Below, one piece after another: positions 12,501 to 22,356 of a stretch of 64,000 bases of DNA. This stretch comes from Caenorhabditis elegans (taxonomy: Eukaryota; Nematoda; Chromadorea; Rhabditida; Rhabditidae). The notes under the pieces were generated by a model. It was not told the origin of the DNA. It did not search any database and was given only the letters and a program-made list of their open reading frames with translations. Made by a program: the position numbers and the translations under genes. Within the stretch, counting starts at the first letter, position 1, and every line of letters starts with the position of its first letter. The stretch is taken from NCBI RefSeq assembly GCF_000002985.6, contig NC_003283.11:8370001-8434000 (forward strand). The letters run 5' to 3'.

Positions 12501-13588
12501 CAACCAGTACAGTACCTCCAATAAGAAACTAATGATTCTCTTATACAAAACTTTCATCCGCCCTCGTTAGAATATGGAACAGTAGTGTCTTCTCCGACAA
12601 AAAAATCGGATGAGAAAGCAATAGAGTCTGTACAAAACGCATTCACTAGGCGCCTTTATAGTAGAATCAAAAAAAGATATATTAATCCAACTGATAAAGA
12701 TTACAAAACTGCCATGGAACGTAACGAACTATTCGACCTCCAAACCTTAAGCACGAGACGTAAAATAATTGACAGAATCCAAGTAACCAGAATGAATACT
12801 GGTAAAGTAGACTTAAAAACATCTGAGTTTTTTGAGCAACAAGAGACCCAAACTCGTTCTAAAAAGAAATATATCTGGAGCACAGGAAAATCTAAACTTA
12901 GGAGACACTTTTTTGTCAACAGAACACTACCCACAATGAAGCAACACTGATCTAATGTTACCTTATCCTCACTTCTATCCATCATTTATTCTTGCCGTTT
13001 ATACATCGATATTTGTGTTTTTTGCTTCTTCTCCAATGTAGCCATTATTTTCTTCTCATCTCTTTTTTATTTCTGTTTCGTTTTATTTATGTAATTTGTT
13101 TATGTAACCACTTGTGATGGTTTGTATCTATTAATGTGTGTTCTTTTTTTCTCTACCTCACGATATCTTACTATCGTAATAAATTAAATTAAATTAAATT
13201 AAATCCAATGGGCATTGCTCCCCCTTAATAGGTACACTAAAAAATGTAAGTCTGTAAATTTCAGGGAAAATGTTTCGGAAGTGAGCTTGGACTATGTGAC
13301 TGTAATGCTTGCATTACTAACAAAAAGTGCAGCAGTGATTTGGATTGTGGTGGCCTACGAAATGGTTGTGATTCCAATGGAAATTGTGATTGTGTCAATG
13401 CATTCCATTCTCACGGATACAAACTTTTCGTCAAAGTACTTCTGACATTCTGCCATCAAACAAAATGTACAAAAACATCAGACAATTGTTATGGTCTTCC
13501 ATGCCGAGTCGGAAAATGCAAATGTTTTGTTGGTTCTGGAGTTGGCTCAAAACTACCTGTGCATTATTTCAAGCCAGCTGGAAAATAA
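9520..13588 (+). CDS. Secreted Thr-rich, cysteine-rich protein with a LINE in its second intron
   Basis: Three exons are supported: 9520-9727, 10092-10306 and 13265-13588, giving 248 codons; phases agree at both joins. Exon 1 begins with a signal peptide (MKFLLLLFPVLLLAKS) and an acidic segment. Exon 2 is mucin-like, almost all Thr/Ser/Pro from CCAACAACAACA-type repeats, and probably O-glycosylated. It then enters a cysteine-rich part (CVPEKDCYKDSECPS) that continues in exon 3 with at least 16 cysteines, in spacing typical of small disulfide modules. The second intron is 2,958 bases because a non-LTR retroelement sits inside it. AATAAA is at about 13650. The family is unknown. Extracellular location is inferred from the signal peptide. 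Confidence 0.75.
10456..12950 (+). pseudogene. Broken endonuclease/reverse transcriptase ORF of the LINE
   Basis: The coding frame is interrupted at least three times. There is an in-frame TAA near 10504 within the endonuclease. A frame change near 11794-11810 leaves the fingers part and the palm part in different frames. A further shift near 12567-12570 splits the ...FIRPR and EYGTVV segments. The N-terminal endonuclease residues are missing. Blocks remain well preserved between breaks, so decay is moderate. The element cannot make a full protein as it stands. Confidence 0.8.
13177..13204 (+). repeat. AAATT pentamer tail of the LINE
   Basis: Five or so consecutive copies of a TAAAT/AAATT unit mark the 3' end of the retroelement. 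CR1-like LINEs characteristically end in short tandem repeats used in target priming. Confidence 0.75.
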
Positions 13589-13943
13589 TTATCATTCAAT
13601 GTAGATAGTCAATAGAAACTTTCACGTAATCATCATTCTTTTCGGGTTGAATAAAATGATAAATGAATGGTGACTTTCAGTTACGAGAATATAATAATTT
13701 CTGGCACTTGAATATCAAATCACCTGATAAACGACATGATAAAGTATAAAACATTTCAAAGTATTTCCTGAATACTATTCCTTGTTTTAATCGGATTTTT
13801 GACTTTCCACCCACTCTTCAACCTCTCGATAAGTGCAAAGCAAACAACCAAATCAGTTTCAGAAACCAGAAAGTGTCACTAAAAGAGTTACAAAAATTTC
13901 GTCTATAAAAGGAAATTGATATGGCTCATTATCAGTAGTAACC
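13589..13943 (+). other. Intergenic region
   Basis: It contains the 3' UTR and AATAAA (about 13650) of the upstream gene and the promoter of the next gene. A short CTATAAAAGG TATA-like element lies at about 13902-13911, some 35 bases before the start codon. Confidence 0.5.
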
Positions 13944-14807
13944 ATGTGCTCTCGTGTTTTGTTTGTCTTGCTCTCGACTTTTACAGTTTTGGCTGGAGCC
14001 AGTGTTACCTGTGATTTGACACAAAAACCTTCTACATGGGCACAAGTACATGCTAAGAATATCTTCTTCAATGCTTATGAGCCAGATAATTATTTCAGTT
14101 TGAATGGATTCTGTGTCAATGTGGGTTCAAAATTAGAAAACACTAGTGTTTGATATAAATTGTTATAGAACGACTTTATGTCACATACTCTCACTTATTC
14201 TTCCCATGTGAAGCTTGCTGATTCTTCTGTAAAAGTCAAGACCGACGTTGCACTTAATACCAACTTTGGTGAGTTATCTAAAAAAAAACGTCATTGATAG
14301 AGAAAGCTCATCAATTATAAATTAATCTGCTAACAGGAAAGAATGAATCTTATCATGTTTAATGTGTTGCATCAGTATTCTAAACTAATTTTAAAAGATT
14401 TCCTATCGATTTTAAGAAATTTCCAGACGCTTCACTTTCCAATTGCGGAAAAGATGTATCCCAAGTTCAATGGTGTCAATCTCATTGTCAAGATAAAACA
14501 CTCGAAAACGTCATTGTATCATCTGCAGTTATCAATGGAAGTCTTCCACTTGCTCTAGCACAACAGGTATAATTTCGTCACTATTTGAAAAGATTTCATG
14601 ATTAAATTCAAGGTTTTCTCAACGATTGGATCACCAAACGATACTTCAATCGCTTCAATGCAAGTTGATTTAAACTCACAAGGAGTTCGAATCGATTATG
14701 ATTATTATGATGATTTCAACTTCTGCTCAGTTTATGTGAAAGTGAAGAGGCCATCCATGTTCCCATATGCTCTATTCATTACGGTTCAAAAGATTGTTGG
14801 AGTCTAA
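13944..14807 (+). CDS. Small secreted nematode protein, function unknown
   Basis: The gene has four exons: 13944-14120, 14169-14268, 14427-14566 and 14613-14807, giving 203 codons; all phases agree. The start gives a clear signal peptide (MCSRVLFVLLSTFTVLAGAS). The mature part carries several spaced cysteines (VTCDL, NGFCVN, SNCGKD, WCQSHCQD, NFCSVY), so it is likely disulfide-bonded. It has mixed beta-strand-like segments and no further membrane helix. The TATA-like box just upstream and compact structure suggest strong, possibly regulated expression. It converges on hsp-17 with 86 bases between stop codons; AATAAA is at about 14845. I do not recognise the family. Confidence 0.75.
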
Positions 14808-14893
14808 ACAAAATGTTTATATTGTCACTTCAATAATGGAATTGAATAAATATTTTTGAAATAGTTAAAATACAGACACTTAGGTAACTGAAA

Positions 14894-15914
14894 TCAGTTT
14901 CTCTTTGGCACAATTGTGATTGGAATGGATTTTGGCTGCTGTTCCTGATTCTTCTCATATTTGACAGTGAGCACTCCATTGTTGCTCAATTCGGACTTGA
15001 TTTGTTCTGGACGGACCCCTGTTGGAAGGTTATACTTCCGGACAAAGTGACGCTCTACCTGAAAGTATGCACAACGAGGTTTTAGACTTTAGTACAACTT
15101 CGTTATAAGCTCGGAAATGAGTTGCTTGGCTTCCTTGTATTGCGTAACAGGCGGAAGGATAATCTAGAACTCTTGGCCTTTATTTTGGATAACTTTTTGC
15201 CCTTTTCCGAGTAAGGTTTCAGGATCTTGAGAGCTAATCTAAGGATGCATGAAAACATTTTCAAGTTGCACTAGCTTCATACAAAACTTGAGTTTTTCAA
15301 GAAGGAGGGAAACCCTCACCTGTCCATATTTATCAGTCTTCTCGTTATGCTTTCCTTCGATGATTAGCTGATTATCAACAATGTTCACTTTCAACTCTTC
15401 TGGTTCAAACTGTGAAACATCTACAGATACATTGTATTCTTGATCGTTGTTCACAACATCAATAGCATCTCCTACTCGGTGTCCAGTGAGCATTGTTTGA
15501 TCGGCCCAGTATGGTCGGATCATGTGGCGATCAAAGTCGACGTCATCGAAGAATCTGCTAGAAAACTTGTTTGTAGGAGTTTTGTAAAATTTTTAAAGTT
15601 AATTTTCTAATTTTCTAATTGCAGAAAAATATGTCAAAATCTCCAGTCTTTATGATTTTTCAGAGCATTATTTGCTAAACTGGAGTACAAAGTCCTCTCG
15701 CTAGCTTATTTTTAGAAATCGCGCCAAATTAAATTCTTGTGTATTTTAAGAACTAGCGGCGCAGAGTACAATTTGAGTGACGTCACTTATTAAAGAAGAA
15801 AATTTACAGAAAGTTATGTTACTTCAACTATAGAAGTTTCCGAAAACACGAGAATTTAGAAACTTACCGGCCATGGTTAAAGAATGGGGAGAATGGTGGA
15901 AAACGACGATCCAT
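14894..15914 (-). CDS. hsp-17: Small heat-shock protein HSP-17
   Basis: Three exons, in transcript order 15868-15914, 15320-15557 and 14894-15058, give 149 codons. The start at 15914 is set by frame: an in-exon ATG at 15884 would be out of frame with exon 2. The N-terminal arm is aromatic- and arginine-rich (MDRRFPPFSPFFNHGRRFFDD), as in small heat-shock chaperones. The alpha-crystallin domain runs from about residue 40 to 130 and includes VDVSQFEPEELKV, IIEGKH and ERHFVRKYNLP with its conserved arginine. The tail KSIPITIVPK holds the I-x-I/V motif that docks between dimers. It is an ATP-independent cytosolic holdase. The acceptor GATTTTCAG before the start may be a trans-splice site. The name rests on my memory of F52E1.7. 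Confidence 0.85.
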
Positions 15915-17237
15915 TTTATAATAGTTTCTGAAAATCTAATTATTTCAAAGAAACAAAACGAAAGTAAGACAGAAATAGGGGAAGAAGAAGACAAAACTGA
16001 GTTGACACTCCCTGCTTTTCTACTACTGCTCTATTATCCTCAATGCAAACAAGAATCGCCCACGGTTTTTTTTACCTCCTTCGAGAAACATCTACTCCGA
16101 CGAATCATCAAAAAGAAAAGGTTTTAGATTTCGAAATTATTCGAACAAACTGACCAAAATACAGTTCTTTCTAACATGTAATATTTGTTTTAAACTTTAA
16201 AACTAATTGTAAGGAAGATTAACAAAAATAAAAAGCAAAACAGCGAGTCAATGATGAAAGTTGGGTGTGGTTGTTTGGATACTTCCCTTTTATCGAAGTT
16301 TTTCAGGAATGTATCGAATCGTCTCGAAACGTTTTTTTTGCTGGCACACTTGCTGATAAACTAATGCAGTGACACAGTTATTAATGGCATTGATGATTTC
16401 ATTCAAGTTTAAACTTTATGCCAGAACTATCTCTAAGTATCATTATATTCTATACTATTTTTTTTTGAATTAGCAATGTAAATATACTCAAACAGAGGAC
16501 GGAAAGAGAACGTTTGTCATTCAAAACGAGACGAACGGTTGAAGGATTGGATGACTGTTCCCAACGTTTGCAGAAAAAAAAACATTCAAAAATAAAAAAA
16601 GAGCGCAGCAGGACAGATGCGTATCTGCAAATTTTTAGATTCGATTTTCATATGATGTGGTGGTTTTCCGGGTCATTGAAATTCGAGAAAGAAAAAAGTT
16701 AAAAAGAAACCGATGGGTTGATGATAAGGATATTTATAACATTTGGTTTTATGTGCTCAATGTGCTAAACAAAGTTTAAAAATACAAGTAAAATAGTAAA
16801 AAGGAAATAGGAAAATAATGAGGCGTAATGCTAAAGTTAAAAACTATCTTCATTCAGGTTTCCAGTAACGAAAACTCAACAAGAGTGACTCACTTCAACC
16901 AGCTGCCTCTCTTGTTTTTTTACCGTATTCAATAAAAAATTTGAAATGGAACTTGTTTAACGACAATAATATCAAAAATTGTAAAATTTGCGGTACTTTA
17001 CAGACTGTTTCCACGAGATGTCAATGTGATTTGTATCTGTTTGATAAACTAGATTTGAAATCCCCAATGTTTCAGAAATGCGCATAGACTGATCCGATTA
17101 ATTACGCAATTGCTACCGTAACCTACCTTGTGTCACGCTTTCTCATGACCAACAGATTAATCAAGTCCAAAAGAAGCTTTTTTCTCTTCCGTGCTTTTTC
17201 ACGTATCAACTGTTTCGGGAGGCGGAAAAATATAAAA
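15915..17237. other. Intergenic region between hsp-17 and gcy-7
   Basis: About 1.3 kb lies between divergent genes. A single TTCGAGAA at 16080-16087 resembles one heat-shock-element dimer unit, but there is no triple array, so support for heat-shock factor binding is weak. Open frames here (15873-16127, 16514-16702) are low complexity and not convincing. Confidence 0.4.
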
Positions 17238-17320
17238 ATAAGGTTTCACGGATTAGGCGGCAGGCGTAGTAAACTTAAGTTTCTATAAATCCCACCGCCC
17301 CTTGTGCAGATATAAAAAGA
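17238..17320 (+). promoter_or_regulatory. Probable core promoter of gcy-7 with a CHE-1-like (ASE) site
   Basis: On the minus strand 17239-17250 reads GTGAAACCTTAT. This resembles the ASE motif bound by the zinc-finger factor CHE-1 (GAAACC or GAAGCC core with downstream A/T). It lies about 110 bases before the gcy-7 start. TATAAAAAG is at 17311-17319, about 40 bases before the start. ASE expression of gcy-7 is established knowledge; that this particular site is the functional one is inference. Confidence 0.5.
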
Positions 17321-17355
17321 TCTGCTGTCTGCCAGTTTAGCATAAGAAAATAATC

Positions 17356-20300
17356 ATGAAGCCCTTCTATTCAATGTCTCTAGTTTTGTTTTTAGTGATT
17401 ACGGTAGGTTTTGAAAGCGAATTCCACAAAATAAAAATGATTTTTTTTCAGTTGTTACCTAAACCTATGTTTCCCCAAGTTGCAACAGGTACCACTGGAA
17501 ATGTGATTCGAGTGGGATTTATTCACTGTAGAGACTTTCAAAGTGCACCTATCACTGTTGGATATCGTACATCTGCAGCAGCAGCTTCAATTGCAGTTGA
17601 TAGATTGAAAAGGGAGAATCTAATGAGTGGTTGGGAATTCAAGTAAGTAGATTATTTCTAATGCCATACTGTTTTGTAAAAAAAAATAGACAGGCCGGAT
17701 TGAAGAGTTTTAATAGTTCATATCATCTTGTAAATTTTGAAAATAATTTCAGTTTTACTATTGAATTTGACGATTGCGTAGAATCTGAAGCCGCTGGAAT
17801 GACTGTTGATCTTATAGAGAAGCACAACGTGGACGTCATCATTGGGCCCACTATGAACCAGCGTAAGTAAATTTTTCAAATGTTTTGGTAACAGTTAATT
17901 TTTGGATCCAATCTTTAAAAACCAGTTATGTTTTCAGCTACGCTAGCTGCTTTTATTGTATCTAACTACTTCAATCGACCAATTATTGCGTGGGGTCTTG
18001 TAAACGCTGCTCAGTTAGATGATTTCGAAAGATTTCCAAATGCCGGAATTCTGTCGGCGGGGCAGCGAAGTCTCGGAGTTGCTATTCGAGCTGTTTTGAA
18101 AAGATATGAGTGGAGTCAATTTGTATACGCTTATTTCACTGAAGAAGACACGGAGAAATGTGTTACAATGAGAAATGATTTACAGGTTTATTACAAAGGT
18201 GTGTCAACTTTATACAAGAGAATTTCAGCAAGTAGTATCATACTTTGGAGACATCATTCTTGCTTATTCCATCCAGGTTGCCGACATTTCAAATGATGGA
18301 ATGATTGAGGCTCTGAAAAAGATTCAATCTAGAGGAAGAAGTAAGATTAACTTAAACTTTAATATTCACATTTCTCAAATTACAGTAATTGTAACATGTA
18401 TGAAGGATGGAATTGGGTTGCGCCGAAAGTGGTTGCTGGCAGCGGAAGAAGCTGGAATGATTGGGGATGAATACGTCTACGTCTTTTCTGATATTAAATC
18501 AAAGGGATACGGTAGGATCCACATGAAAGTATTTCGAAACATTCTTTATTTCAGTTGTTCCATTGCTTGGAGGAGGTGAACGTCCATCTTGGATTCTATC
18601 TACTGGGTCTGATGAAAACGACACACGAGCTTTAAAAGCTTTCAAGCAATCCATTTTTATTTGTGACGTAGGTTTTCATTTTTGTAGCCTTATCAAACTA
18701 ATATATTTTATCTGACGGAAGCCACCCAAGAAGGCCAAAAAATCATGATGTTTCAGATGATGGGACAAGGATCAATTGCAACGAATTATACAATATTCGG
18801 ACAAGAAATAATTGCCAGAATGAAAGAGGCTCCCTACTTTTGTACAAAGGACTGTGAAGGGGAAAACTTTACAGTGGTAGGTATTGAAGAAGTAAAACTT
18901 TCAGAAAAGAAGCGTGTGTTATTCATCAAACTATTAAATTACTCCAAAAATGTAAAACTATCGTTCAATATTTTAGGCTGCCACCTATGCTGGTCAACTG
19001 CATGATGCTGTGTATGCCTACGGTGTTGCACTTGATAAAATGCTGAAAGCGGGACAAATAGCCCAGTATCGTAATGCAACTGCCTTCATGAGATATTTTC
19101 CTCAAAGTTTTATTGGAATGTCTGGAAATGTTACCATAAATGAAAAAGGCACTCGTAATCCAACTCTTTTTCTTTTGGCTCTTGATGAAAATAATAACAA
19201 TACTCGAATGGCAACTATTTATGTAGAAAATATGAGTGCGGTAAGATATATCGATCAGTCGGGATTGTCAAAATATATCGTATACATTTCAGACTTTCAA
19301 CGCTCTTTATTCAGATGAAGGTGTAATGTGGGCATCTAGAAAAAATAACGCTCGTCCTGTTGATGTGCCATTATGTGGTTTTACAGGAAATCTGGTACGA
19401 GTGAGCTTCAGAAATCCATAATCAATTAAAATATTTTCAGTGTCCGAAAAGTTTCGTTGATGAATATCTCATATGGGTTATTGTGGCTATTGTTGTTCTG
19501 TTTTTGGCAATAACTGCTGCAGCATGTGGAATTTATTTCTCCATTCAAGCAAGAAGACAAGAAATTGAAAGATTAAATAGACTGTGGCAAATTCCATTCA
19601 TTCATCTTCATCAAATCAATGTAAGTTGAGCAATGTGAATATTTATTTGTAGTACTCATAACTTTTTAGTCCAAACAAAAAGGAAAAGGAGAGCACAGTG
19701 TAAGAAGTCTTCAAAGCGGAACCAGCACTCTTTCATCAAGAACAACTGTCTCATTCAAAACCGAATCCAGGAATTTTCTGTTCTTCAGTCTTCAGAGAGA
19801 ATCCGATTATGAGCCAGTTGTTGCAAAAAAGCATGCGTACCGACCAAGATTAGACGATGATAAGTGTACTTTCATGAGATCGGTATGAATATGGAAGAAG
19901 TTACACATTATTCTATAAGAATGTTTCAGTTGAGAAACTTGGATCAAGATAACTTGAACAGATTTATTGGGCTCTGCCTGGATGGTCCACAAATGCTTTC
20001 TGTTTGGAGATTCTGCTCGAGAGGTTCTATCGCAGATGTCATTCTTAAAGTGAGCAAATTTCAATTTTATTTTGAAAAATAATATGATTTTTAGGCAACA
20101 ATTCAAATGGATAATTTTTTCATTTACTCACTTATCAAAGATATGGTTCATGTAAGTGAAGAAAGTTTTTTTTAACTCCAGAAACCGCGAAATTTCAGGG
20201 GCTTGTATTTCTTCACGGAAGTATGGTTGGATATCACGGAATGCTAACATCCAAGTGTTGCCTGATAGATGACAGGTGGCAGGTTAAAATTTCCAATTAC

Positions 20301-22324
20301 GGATTACAAGACTTGCGGTCCCCGGAGATGTACGAGAAAAAAGGTTTTATTTATATTCTATTTTAGATTATTAGGATCTACACTACACTAAATAGGGATC
20401 TGATAGGATCTGAACACTGTATAATTTGAGAACGTCGATACTTTTTACGTTGCTGATCTCTGGCTCTGGCTTTGCAATAAAATTTTATTTTTGATTTTTC
20501 TTGGAAATCACCATATCCACTTTCAGATTTACTGTGGAGTGCCCCAGAACTGCTGAGAGCTGAAGATATCAAAGGTTCCAAAGAAGGCGATGTTTACAGT
20601 TTGGGTATCATTTGTGCAGAATTAATAACCAGAAAAGGCGTCTTCAATATGGAAGATAGAAAAGAGGATCCTGAAGAAATAATTTATCTTCTTAAAAAAG
20701 GAGGTTTGAAGTCTCCCAGACCCGATTTGGAATACGATCATACTATTGAGATTAACCCCGCATTGGTTAGCACAGTCCGGATTGTCTTCAATAATATTTT
20801 AATTTCAGTTGCACCTTGTTAGAGATTGTTTTACCGAACGTCCTTCGGAGAGACCATCAATTGAGACTGTAAGATCTCAATTGAGAGGAATGAATTCCAG
20901 TAGAAATGATAATTTGATGGATCACGTGTTCAATATGTTGGAGTCATATGCATCGTCTTTAGAAGAAGAAGTGTCCGAACGGACAAAGGAATTGGTGGAA
21001 GAGAAGAAAAAGAGTGATGTACTGTTGTATAGGATGTTGCCGAAGTAAGTGCAAATTGTCCTATCCTAAAAGCAAACCAGGTTTAAAATTGCCTATGCAT
21101 TGCCTAAATTTCTGTAGAATTAATATTTTTATAAATATACGGTATTGTACGTCTGGTTGTTTTGTTTTTGGCTCTGAGAAGCCAAAGCTGATGAAGCTAA
21201 TAAATCAACTTGCAACAAAAGTAAATGAACAACAAATACAAAGCATATTTTCTACCCATTTTCTCATAATGTGTGAGGCTTCCGCCAACTGATTAGCCAC
21301 ACATTATAATAATGTAATGTTATATGTTTTATTAGGGAGCAATTGGTTTCATAACTTTACTAGTTGTTCATAATTTTGTTCCATTCTAGGACCGTAGCTG
21401 ACAAGCTCAAATTGGGACAAACTGTGGAGCCGGAAACTTTTGAACAAGTCACAATATTTTTCTCTGATGTGGTTCAGTTTACAACATTGGCCAGCAAGTG
21501 TACCCCCTTACAAGTTGTCAATTTGCTCAATGACCTTTATACAATTTTTGATGGAATAATTGAAAAACACGATGTTTATAAGGTATTCCATTTCTTACTA
21601 TACAATATTACCTATAAGATTCACAGGTGGAAACGATCGGAGACGGATATCTTTGTGTATCAGGGTTACCTCACAGAAATGGCAATGAGCATGTCAGACA
21701 GATTGCGTTAATGTCTCTTGCATTTTTATCAAGCCTCCAGTTCTTTAGAGTTCCACATTTACCAAGTGAACGGATTAACTTGAGAATTGGAATGAATTGT
21801 GGGTCGGTTGTAGCTGGAGTTGTTGGATTAACAATGCCACGTTTTTGTCTTTTTGGAGATGCTGTTAACACTGCAAGTCGGATGGAGAGTAATGGAAAAC
21901 GTATGGATTTTGGTTTTCCCCCTTTTTCAGATAAACTAAATATTTGAATTGACAAATTGCTTTTTAATCATATGTAGTAGTTAAATCTAAAAATCTTAAA
22001 TTAATATTTTTTCAACTTTCAGCTGGAAAAATTCACGTATCCGCTGAAGCCAATAGAATGCTTCATCTAGTAGGAGGATTTGATACCGAGTCACGAGGAG
22101 AAGTTATAATTAAAGGAAAAGGGGTAATGGAAACATTTTGGCTTACGGGGCAAGGAACTGGAGCAGTCTCAGGAGCCCGTCATGTATCGGCGAAGAAGGT
22201 TTCAAAAAAGGTTTGTTTGGATATTCAGATCACTTATTTTTGTTTTAAGATGTATGAGGAATTTCAGATGGACGAGATTCATCGGCAAGAAACATTGAAA
22301 TCAGATGAACAACTGAGTGATTGA
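17356..22324 (+). CDS. gcy-7: Receptor-type guanylate cyclase GCY-7
   Basis: Twenty-one exons total 3,336 bases (1,111 codons): 17356-17403, 17452-17642, 17753-17862, 17938-18185, 18229-18340, 18386-18511, 18555-18667, 18757-18876, 18977-19240, 19293-19394, 19441-19620, 19670-19882, 19930-20049, 20095-20151, 20199-20343, 20527-20765, 20809-21044, 21390-21582, 21627-21900, 22023-22210 and 22268-22324. The protein has a signal peptide, an ANF-receptor-like ectodomain (about 25-485), one helix ([18 protein letters not shown], about 488-508), a kinase-homology domain lacking an HRD catalytic loop, a coiled-coil hinge (about 845-870), and a class III cyclase domain. The cyclase keeps FFSD (metal site), ETIGDGY and [11 protein letters not shown]. 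It makes cGMP in the left ASE taste neuron in salt sensing (established for gcy-7). The name is from memory of F52E1.4 and from neighbours. Confidence 0.87.
21267..21307. repeat. Short stem-loop in a gcy-7 intron
   Basis: ATAATGTGTG (21267-21276) is matched by its exact reverse complement CACACATTAT (21298-21307), around a 21-base loop. It lies in the 345-base intron between the hinge and cyclase exons. It may be a fragment of an inverted-repeat element; no function is implied. Confidence 0.45.
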
Positions 22325-22356
22325 TAATTTATTCCAAATTTGTTTATTTATATTTT

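Larger units (their letters stand above)
10350..13204 (+). mobile_element. Decayed 5'-truncated non-LTR retrotransposon (LINE, CR1/Jockey-like)
   Basis: A LINE lies in the sense orientation inside an intron of the host gene. The 5' part is the C-terminal half of an APE-type endonuclease: GDLNIGGIDW at about 10671-10700 and SDHN at 10869-10880. A linker follows, then a reverse transcriptase with FRPISL, QHGFRP, YLDFSKAFDR, GVPQGAVLSPLLF and FADD (12202-12213) blocks, and a C-terminal tail to 12950. The 3' end is an AT-rich UTR finished by a short (AAATT)n microsatellite (13177-13204) rather than poly(A), which is usual for CR1/L2-like elements. The left border is uncertain by some tens of bases. 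No ORF1 and no target-site duplication were seen. Confidence 0.85.

Noticed and set aside
16080..16087. Heat-shock element upstream of hsp-17
   Set aside because: Only one TTCnnGAA unit is present, without the adjacent inverted units needed for strong HSF-1 binding.
18668..18756. Alternative gcy-7 exon start at 18688 that stays in frame for 23 codons
   Set aside because: It would require a 20-base intron, below the size worms can splice. The 89-base intron ending in TTTCAG at 18756 is standard.
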